From NCBI GenBank assembly GCA_035634055.1, contig DASQDR010000216.1, forward strand, positions 1 through 5,047: a stretch of DNA of 5,047 bases. Direction: 5' to 3'. This document shows positions 1 to 4,287 of this stretch, piece after piece. A program made the position numbers and the translations under genes. Source of the stretch: JAICTV01 sp035634055. GTDB taxonomy: Bacteria > Planctomycetota > Phycisphaerae > Tepidisphaerales > Tepidisphaeraceae. Every line of letters begins with the position of its first letter. Within the stretch, counting starts at the first letter, position 1. The notes under the pieces were generated by a model that was not told the origin of the DNA, made no database searches, and was given only the letters and a program-made list of their open reading frames with translations.

Positions 1-435
1 AAGTTGAGGGCGTCGCCGGCGACGGTGAGGTCCGACGGGTTCGAGCCGATGCTGCCGGCGACCACGTCCTTCAGGCGGGCCGCCCCGCCGCCGCCTCCGC
101 CACCGCTGCCGCCGCCGGCCCGCCAGATCTCGCGCCCGCTGGTGGCATCGGTCGCCACGAAGAAGAGCGCGCCGGCGGCGGCCCGCAGGGAGGCGGGCAT
201 CGAGCTGCCGGAGCCGGGGACGATGTCGGCCACCATCGAGGTGCCGGCGGCCGTCCCGTCGCTGCGCCACAGCTCCGTGCCGTCGCGCGCCGTCGCTGGC
301 GACGAAGTAGGCGGCGTCACCGACGGCGGTGATGTTGGTCGGGTTCGACCCGCCGCCGCCGAGCGGCTGGAGGTCCTTCACCATCGAAACGGCCAGCAGC
401 CGCCGCCCCTCCAGCGCCTCGACGGCCGCGGCCAT
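1..435 (-). CDS. ELWxSDGT-repeat extracellular protein, N-terminal part only, with an apparent frameshift
   Basis: Read on the minus strand from the ATG at 435, the protein begins MAAAVEALEGRRLLAVS, an LExRxLL motif like the planctomycete N-terminal extracellular-targeting motif. It continues SNPTNITAVGDAAYFVASDG, typical of beta-propeller-like ELWxSDGT repeat proteins. After residue 50 (codon 288-286) the repeat consensus carries on in another frame from 284: DGTELWRSDGTAAGT, then a second repeat (FFVATDATSGREIWR) to the window edge. Dropping one base at 285, inside an alternating CG run, restores one reading frame with exactly the usual D-G-x-x-G-x-E-L-W spacing. This could be a sequencing error or a true pseudogene. 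The second repeat replaces its expected SDGT stretch with a Gly-rich run (GGGSGGGGGG). Only about 145 residues are visible; such proteins are usually much longer. No strong ribosome binding site precedes the ATG, and the frame is open upstream, so the start is uncertain. The function is unknown; it is probably exported. Confidence 0.62.
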   Translation of the reverse strand, partial: MAAAVEALEGRRLLAVSMVKDLQPLGGGGSNPTNITAVGDAAYFVASDGARRHGAVAQRRDGRRHLDGGRHRPRLRQLDARLPAGRRRRALLRGDRCHQRARDLAGRRRQRWRRRRRGGPPEGRGRRQHRLEPVGPHRRRRRPQL

Positions 436-452
436 CACCCTTGCTCTGGAGC

Positions 453-480
453 GGGGGTCGCGGGGTCGCGGGGGCGGGGG
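453..480 (+). other. Putative G-quadruplex motif
   Basis: The plus strand has four G-runs at 453-457 (5 G), 462-465 (4 G), 470-474 (5 G) and 476-480 (5 G), separated by loops TCGC, TCGC and C. This meets the classical four-run, short-loop G-quadruplex rule with at least four tetrads possible. It lies 18 bp upstream of the ELW-repeat start codon at 435. The G-rich strand is the template strand for that gene, so its mRNA would be C-rich here. Whether it folds in the cell is not shown. Confidence 0.55.
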
Positions 481-490
481 AAAGCGGGCA

Positions 491-595
491 GGGAGCGGCG
501 AAAGGATCGCAGGGAGCGGCGAAAGGATCGCGCGGAGGGGCGAAAGGAACACCGGGAACGGTGAAGGGATCGCGCGGAACGGGAAAGGGATGGTG
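491..595. repeat. 21-bp degenerate tandem repeat (about 5 units)
   Basis: Five consecutive 21-bp units start at 491, 512, 533, 554 and 575. The first two share GGGAGCGGCGAAAGGATCGC exactly (491-510 and 512-531). The fourth matches the second at 18 of 21 positions, the third at about 16 and the fifth at about 14. Weaker traces extend to 470-490 on the left and to about 637 on the right. Because 21 is a multiple of three, every frame through it shows a heptapeptide repeat, which explains the open frames here without any gene. It looks like a decaying minisatellite whose freshest copies are next to the G-quadruplex motif. Confidence 0.75.
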
Positions 596-666
596 GCGGA
601 AGGACGGAGGGACGCTGGGGACGGGAACGGAGATCGTGGCGGGCGCGGAAGGACGGATAGGGGAGA

Positions 667-800
667 ATGTCGAATAGCAAATGTCGAATGTCGAAACAAT
701 ATTTAATGGTGGAACAGGAAATGACCGGGGGGCGGCGAAGCAAGAACTCCAAGACCGAAGCACGAAACAAATTCGAAATTCCAAGAGGGGAAAACGAAGA
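667..800 (+). repeat. Left arm of a long imperfect inverted repeat
   Basis: The outer end, 669-693 (beginning GTCGAATAGCAAATG), is the exact reverse complement of 934-958, a 25-bp perfect match. Moving inward, both arms read in the same order on their own strand: GTCGAATAGC, then CGAAACAAT, then GCGAAGCA and CACGAAA, then an A/T-rich AAATT segment, then AGGGGAAA, then GAAAACG. The arms are therefore two diverged copies of one element in opposite orientation. Internally, ATGTCGAAT occurs twice (667-675 and 681-689), so the outer end is itself repetitive. Inner boundaries are approximate. Confidence 0.75.
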
Positions 801-850
801 GAGGAGGCGGACGCGCGGCAGCGGTGTGCAGCGGCAGGCGATGGGTTCGT

Positions 851-961
851 CTGCGTTTTCCTCATTTCCCCTTTTCTAAATTGTTTAGGATTTCCTGCTT
901 AGGATTTCGTGCTTCGCCTTCATTGTTTCGACGCGACATTCGACATTTGCTATTCGACGTT
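851..961 (-). repeat. Right arm of the long imperfect inverted repeat
   Basis: This is the opposite-orientation partner of the arm at 667-800. Its outer 25 bp (934-958) pair perfectly with 669-693, and CATTGTTTCG at 921-930 pairs with the left-arm CGAAACAAT. It also contains a 14-bp direct repeat, TTAGGATTTCCTGC at 885-898 and TTAGGATTTCGTGC at 899-912 (13 of 14 identical). The arm ends 10 bp before the mmsA stop codon at 972-974, so in an mmsA read-through transcript the two arms could fold into one long imperfect stem. There is no T-run typical of an intrinsic terminator. Confidence 0.7.
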
Positions 962-971
962 TCCGCCTCCT

Positions 972-2600
972 TCACTTCTGCTTCCACACCGGATCCAGGT
1001 GCGAGTCCGCGGCGCTCTCGAACCATCTCGTCATGGTCATCTTCTGCTGGGTGTAAAACTGGATGGCCTCGGTCCCCTGGATGTGGAGGTCGCCGAAGAA
1101 GCTCTTGTTCCAGCCGGTGAAGGGGAACCAGGCCATTGGGGCGGGGACGCCGATGTTGATGCCGATCATGCCGGCGTTGAACTTCCGGCTGAACTCGCGG
1201 GCGGCGCGGCCGTCGCGGGTGAAGATGCTGGCGCCGTTGCCGTACTCGCTCTTGGCGCCGATGGCCAAGGCCTCGTCGAGGGTCTTGGCGCGGATGACGC
1301 TGAGGACGGGGCCGAAGATCTCTTCCCGCGCGACGCGCATGTCCGGTTGGACGCGATCGATGACGGAGGGGCCGAGGAGGAAGCCGCCGCCGCTACCGCC
1401 CGCGCCCCCGCCGCCGCTGCCCGCGCCGCCCGCGCCGCCCGCGCCGCCCGCGCCGGCGGCTGAAGCCGTGGGCTTGGCGGTGCGGCCGTCGAGGGCGAGC
1501 GTGGCGCCCTCGGTGGGGGCGTGCTCCAGGAAGCCCTCGATCCTGGTCATGTGTTCCCTGGAGATGACGGGGCCCATGTCGACGTCGGCGCCTTCGTCGG
1601 TGCGGCCGACCTTCATCTTGCTGGCGCGGTCGACCAGGGCGTCGACCAGGCGCGAGGAGAAGGAATCGCCGACGCCGACGGCGATCGAGCCGGCCATGCA
1701 GCGCTCGCCGGCGCAGCCGAAGGCGCTGGACTGGAGCGCGCCGACGGCCTGGTCCAGGTCCGCGTCTGGCATGATCACCAGGTGGTTCTTGGCGCCGCCC
1801 GCCGCCTGCACGCGCTTGCCGTGGCGGGTGCCGGTCTCGTAGACGTACTTGGCGATGTTCGTCGAACCGACGAAGGAGATGGCGCGGACCAGCGGGTGGG
1901 TGAGCAGGGCGTCGACCGCCTCCTTGTCGCCGTGGACGATGTTGAACACGCCGTCGGGCAGCCCGGTCTCCTGGAGCAGCCGGCCGATCATCACGGCGGT
2001 GAGCGGGACCTTCTCCGACGGCTTCAAAATAAACGTGTTTCCGCAGGCGATGGCGATGGGGTACATCCACAGCGGAACCATGGCCGGGAAGTTGAACGGG
2101 GTGATGCCGCAGCAGACGCCGACCGGGTGGCGGATGGTCTCGCAGTCCACCTCGCGGGCGATGTTCTGGATCGACTGGCCCATGATCAGCGACGGCGTGC
2201 CGCAGGCGAACTCCACCACCTCCATGCCGCGCTGCACCGACGCGCGGGCCTCGACCAGCGTCTTGCCGTGCTCGCGGGTGACGCAGCGGGCGATCTCCTC
2301 GGCGCGCGCGAGCAACAGCTCGCGGAACCGGAAGAGGAAGCGCACGCGCTCGACCACCGGCTTGGCGCCCCACGCCGGCAGGGCGGCGTGCGCGGTCTCG
2401 ATCACCTGCGCCACCTCGGCGGCCGAGCAGTAGGGGACGCGGGCGATCACCTGGCCGGTCGACGGGTTGAAAACGTCACCCCCGCGCGGCGACGGGCTGA
2501 TCGTCCACTTCCCGGCGGCGAGCATGGGCACGCGCTCGACGCCCTCATTTTGGTTCGGGTTCGGCGCGTTGGCGGCGGCCGGGGGCAAGGTCTGTGACAT
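972..2600 (-). CDS. mmsA: Methylmalonate-/malonate-semialdehyde dehydrogenase (CoA-acylating)
   Basis: This cytoplasmic aldehyde dehydrogenase family enzyme converts malonate or methylmalonate semialdehyde, with NAD+ and CoA, to acetyl-CoA or propionyl-CoA plus CO2. The 542 residues show the family landmarks: TPFNFP (167-172, with the conserved Asn169), ILKPSEK (191-197), the Rossmann segment FVGST (243-247), GGAKNH (268-273, where hydrolytic aldehyde dehydrogenases have a Glu-containing motif), catalytic Cys301 in AGERCMAGS, and EEIFGPVL (426-433). The C-terminal FTGWNKSFFGDLH is characteristic of the MmsA branch. The ATG at 2600 is preceded by AAAGG (2612-2608) at 7 nt spacing, which fixes the start. 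Oddities are a Pro/Asn-rich N-terminal extension of about 25 residues and a Gly/Ala-rich insertion at about 377-406, where the family has a short loop before FxxGPTxxD; MmsA proteins are usually near 500 residues. It is divergent from the aminotransferase that could supply its substrate. Family assignment is firm; the in vivo substrate is inferred. Confidence 0.93.
   Translation of the reverse strand: MSQTLPPAAANAPNPNQNEGVERVPMLAAGKWTISPSPRGGDVFNPSTGQVIARVPYCSAAEVAQVIETAHAALPAWGAKPVVERVRFLFRFRELLLARAEEIARCVTREHGKTLVEARASVQRGMEVVEFACGTPSLIMGQSIQNIAREVDCETIRHPVGVCCGITPFNFPAMVPLWMYPIAIACGNTFILKPSEKVPLTAVMIGRLLQETGLPDGVFNIVHGDKEAVDALLTHPLVRAISFVGSTNIAKYVYETGTRHGKRVQAAGGAKNHLVIMPDADLDQAVGALQSSAFGCAGERCMAGSIAVGVGDSFSSRLVDALVDRASKMKVGRTDEGADVDMGPVISREHMTRIEGFLEHAPTEGATLALDGRTAKPTASAAGAGGAGGAGGAGSGGGGAGGSGGGFLLGPSVIDRVQPDMRVAREEIFGPVLSVIRAKTLDEALAIGAKSEYGNGASIFTRDGRAAREFSRKFNAGMIGINIGVPAPMAWFPFTGWNKSFFGDLHIQGTEAIQFYTQQKMTMTRWFESAADSHLDPVWKQK
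1383..1472 (-). repeat. Gly/Ala-rich coding insertion in mmsA with 9-bp tandem repeats
   Basis: This stretch encodes MmsA residues of about 377-406, almost wholly Gly and Ala with a few Ser. Its core is four perfect tandem copies of the 9-mer CCCGCGCCG (plus strand) at 1420-1455, encoding Gly/Ala triplets. The reading frame stays open and the conserved C-terminal part of the enzyme follows normally, so the insertion is tolerated in frame. It sits in the surface-loop region between the LALDGR strand and the LGPSVIDRV segment. Confidence 0.85.
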
Positions 2601-2607
2601 CGGTGAA

Positions 2608-2612
2608 CCTTT
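2608..2612 (-). promoter_or_regulatory. Ribosome binding site of mmsA
   Basis: On the minus strand AAAGG is followed by 7 nt (TTCACCG) and then the ATG at 2600. This good spacing selects that ATG over the in-frame TTG at 2615, which overlaps the site and has no such signal of its own. Confidence 0.6.
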
Positions 2613-2659
2613 CAAACAAGAACGGGCGGTCTTGGGGCCGCGAAGGTTTGGGGCGGGCG

Positions 2660-2665
2660 ATTATA
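2660..2665 (-). promoter_or_regulatory. Candidate -10 box for mmsA (TATAAT)
   Basis: The minus strand reads CCGCGGTATAATCGCCC, a perfect TATAAT in an otherwise very GC-rich stretch, 60 bp upstream of the mmsA ATG. It would give a leader of roughly 50 nt. No TTGACA-like -35 box lies at the expected distance, so an activator or a non-standard -35 would be needed. This is inference from sequence pattern only. Confidence 0.4.
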
Positions 2666-2786
2666 CCGCGGGAGCGGGGCGGCGCCGCGCGGCCCGCGCC
2701 CGGCGGGACTGGACTGCCGGCCGGGCGGCGCGGCGCTGGGGCGCGAGTGGCGCGGGGAAAGTTGTGGTGCGGGCGTGAAGTCGGTT

Positions 2787-2795
2787 TGTTACACT
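2787..2795 (+). promoter_or_regulatory. Candidate extended -10 promoter for the aminotransferase gene
   Basis: TGTTACACT is an extended -10 pattern (TGn followed by TACACT, 4 of 6 matches to TATAAT). It lies about 70 bp upstream of the aminotransferase start at 2866 and in the right direction. A 7-bp direct repeat, CGGTTTG, occurs at 2782-2788 and 2800-2806, flanking and overlapping this box at an 18-bp period, and could be a regulator site. No convincing -35 box is seen. Confidence 0.3.
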
Positions 2796-2865
2796 CACCC
2801 GGTTTGCCAACTCCAGCGCGGCCCGCGCCTCGCGCGCCCGCCGCAGGGCCATGGGACGATTTGCT

Positions 2866-4158
2866 ATGAGCACTTCCGACGCCGTTCGCAAGCACAAGCA
2901 GTATTTGTTCCCCGCCGTCTCGATGTACTACCAGGAGCCGATCGAGCTCGTGAAGGGAGAGGGGTCGTACGTCTGGGACGCGGGCGGAAATAAATATCTC
3001 GACGCCTTCGGCGGGGTGCTGACGGTCAGCATCGGCCATGCCAACCCGAAGGTGGTCGAGGCGATCGTCGAGCAGGTCAAGCGCATCAGCCACACCTCCA
3101 CGCTCTACGCCAACGCCCCGCAGAGCAACCTGGCGGAGAAGCTGGCCGGGATCGCGCCGGGAAATCTGCGCAAGACCTTCTTCACCAGCAGCGGCACCGA
3201 GGCGAACGAGACGGCGGTCGCGGCGGCGCGGGCGTACACCGGGCGCATCCCGCTGGTCGTGCTGCGGCACAGCTACTCCGGCCGCAGCGCCACCACGCTG
3301 GCGATGTGCGGGCAGAGCAACTGGAAGAAGCTCCCCAACCTCGTCCCCGGCATCCACCACGCCCACGCGCCGTACTGCTATCGGTGCCCCTTCAATCTGT
3401 CCTATCCCGAGTGCGGGCTCAAATGCGCCGAGGACATCGAGGAGCTGATCCTCACCGAGACGGGCGGGGAGATCGCCGCCTTCTTCGCCGAGACGGTCAT
3501 CGGCGCCGGCGGTTTCATCGTCCCGCCGCCGGGGTACTTCGAGAAAGCCGCTGGCATCGCGCGCAAGTACGGCGGGTTGTTCATCAGCGACGAGGTGCAG
3601 GCGGCGTGGGGCCGCACGGGCGATCACATGTTCGGTATCAGCCACTGGAAGACCACGCCCGACATCCTCACCAGCGCCAAGGGGATGGGCAACGGCGCGC
3701 CGATCGGCCTGACCATCGCCACGCCCGAGGTGGCGGACAAGTATCCCGGCGTCACCTTCGCAACCTTCGGCGGAAACCCAGTGAGCTGCGCCGCGGCGCA
3801 CGCGGTGATCAACGTGATCGAGAACGAGAACCTCGTCCGCAACTGCGCCGTCGTCGGCAAGCACCTCGGCGAGCGCTTCCAGCAGTTGAAAGAGAAGCAC
3901 CCGCTCGTCGGCGACGCCCGCGGGCTGGGGCTGATGCAGGCGCTGGAGCTGGTGAAGGATCGCAAGACCAAGGAGCCCGCCCCGCAGCAGACCGCGGCGG
4001 TCTTCGAGGAAACCAAGAAGCGCGGCGTCCTGATCGGCAAGGGCGGCGTCTGGGGCAACGTCATCCGCACGGGCCTGATGCTCAACGCGACCGTGGCCGA
4101 AGCGGATGCGCTGGCCGACGCCATCGACGCGGGGCTGAGCGTGGCGGCGAAGATGTGA
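2866..4158 (+). CDS. Class III PLP aminotransferase, AGXT2 / beta-alanine aminotransferase-like
   Basis: This is a fold-type I PLP enzyme of 430 residues, a normal length for class III aminotransferases. The cofactor-site motifs are SSGTEAN (108-114, phosphate binding), SDEVQAAWGRTG (241-252, with Asp242 to the pyridine nitrogen), SAKGMGNGAPIG (270-281, with Lys272 as the Schiff-base lysine) and the TFGGNPVSCAA segment (300-310). The start KHKQYLFPAVSMYYQEP and the FGGVLTVSIGHANP segment resemble AGXT2-like enzymes, which transfer amino groups from alanine, beta-alanine or 3-aminoisobutyrate to glyoxylate or pyruvate. Beside dihydropyrimidinase and divergent mmsA, the likely role is making malonate or methylmalonate semialdehyde. 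Residues 171-187 hold a four-Cys cluster (C171, C174, C183, C187). I prefer the ATG at 2866, which has GGGA about 9 nt upstream; the in-frame ATG at 2851 adds only five residues and has AGGG too close. Other class III activities, such as 4-aminobutyrate transamination, cannot be excluded. Confidence 0.9.
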   Translation: MSTSDAVRKHKQYLFPAVSMYYQEPIELVKGEGSYVWDAGGNKYLDAFGGVLTVSIGHANPKVVEAIVEQVKRISHTSTLYANAPQSNLAEKLAGIAPGNLRKTFFTSSGTEANETAVAAARAYTGRIPLVVLRHSYSGRSATTLAMCGQSNWKKLPNLVPGIHHAHAPYCYRCPFNLSYPECGLKCAEDIEELILTETGGEIAAFFAETVIGAGGFIVPPPGYFEKAAGIARKYGGLFISDEVQAAWGRTGDHMFGISHWKTTPDILTSAKGMGNGAPIGLTIATPEVADKYPGVTFATFGGNPVSCAAAHAVINVIENENLVRNCAVVGKHLGERFQQLKEKHPLVGDARGLGLMQALELVKDRKTKEPAPQQTAAVFEETKKRGVLIGKGGVWGNVIRTGLMLNATVAEADALADAIDAGLSVAAKM

Positions 4159-4273
4159 CGCAAAGATCCCGAAGACGCAGAGATCGCAAAGAAGAATCAA
4201 CGGCAGGAATTCAACTCATCTGCTTCTCTCTGCCTTCTCTTTGCGATCTTTGCGTCTTTGCGATCTTTGCGTC
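4157..4273. repeat. Intergenic hairpin-forming repeat (GCAAAGATC type) between aminotransferase and dihydropyrimidinase
   Basis: The left arm begins inside the aminotransferase stop codon: GACGCAAAGATC (4157-4168) is the exact reverse complement of 4262-4273, and AGATCGCAAAGA (4181-4192) is that of 4238-4249. The right arm contains two perfect tandem copies of the 17-mer CTTTGCGATCTTTGCGT (4239-4255 and 4256-4272). The loop is about 45 nt. The element fills nearly the whole 129-bp gap and ends four bases before the next gene's ribosome binding site. An RNA across it could fold into a stem affecting termination, mRNA stability or relative expression. There is no T-run after it, so a simple intrinsic terminator is unlikely. 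Confidence 0.8.
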
Positions 4274-4276
4274 AAA

Positions 4277-4283
4277 GAGGGAG
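4277..4283 (+). promoter_or_regulatory. Ribosome binding site of the dihydropyrimidinase gene
   Basis: GAGGGAG lies 4 nt before the ATG at 4288, with its GAGG core 7 nt away. It follows directly after the hairpin repeat, so folding of that repeat need not bury it. Confidence 0.6.
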
Positions 4284-4287
4284 CGAC

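Larger units (their letters stand above)
436..971. other. 536-bp intergenic region rich in repeats, no convincing gene
   Basis: This gap lies between the start of the ELW-repeat gene and the stop codon of mmsA, both on the minus strand. The open frames in it encode only low-complexity peptides (heptads such as GSGERIA on plus and DPFAAPC on minus) produced by the tandem repeat, with no recognisable domain. From the ELW gene outward it holds a G-quadruplex motif, a 21-bp tandem repeat, a G/A-rich stretch to about 660, and a pair of inverted repeat arms up to about 961. Base composition changes sharply: 450-660 is G-rich on the plus strand, while 665-960 is much richer in A/T than the flanking genes. 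I see no clear promoter for the ELW gene and no standard stem-plus-T-run terminator for mmsA. Confidence 0.7.

Noticed and set aside
491..595. A CRISPR array
   Set aside because: The units are directly contiguous, degenerate and only 21 bp, without unique spacers or nearby cas genes.
317..865. Small open frames in the 436-971 gap on both strands
   Set aside because: Their apparent repeats (DPFAAPC or GSGERIA heptads) follow from the 21-bp DNA repeat, and the rest is translation of the inverted repeat arms; no domain or good ribosome binding site is seen.
851..961. An intrinsic terminator of mmsA in the right inverted arm
   Set aside because: The stem partners are more than 100 bp apart and no GC-rich hairpin followed by a T-run is seen on the minus strand.
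1063..2597. Long open frames on the plus strand opposite mmsA (for example 1063-1842 and 1521-2597)
   Set aside because: They are antisense shadows of a well-supported GC-rich gene; their translations have skewed composition and no recognisable domains.
2601..2615. TTG at 2615 as the mmsA start
   Set aside because: It would overlap the AAAGG site that is ideally spaced for the ATG at 2600, and the five added residues have no family support.
2851..2865. ATG at 2851 as the aminotransferase start
   Set aside because: It is in frame and possible, but the nearest AGGG is too close, whereas ATG 2866 has GGGA at a normal distance and gives a typical N-terminus.
2545..4200. A 551-codon open frame on the minus strand opposite the aminotransferase
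   Set aside because: It is an antisense shadow rich in Arg, Asp, Val and Leu without motifs. Its start lies in the 4157-4273 repeat, which yields the peptide LCDLCVFGIFAS from repeat sequence alone.
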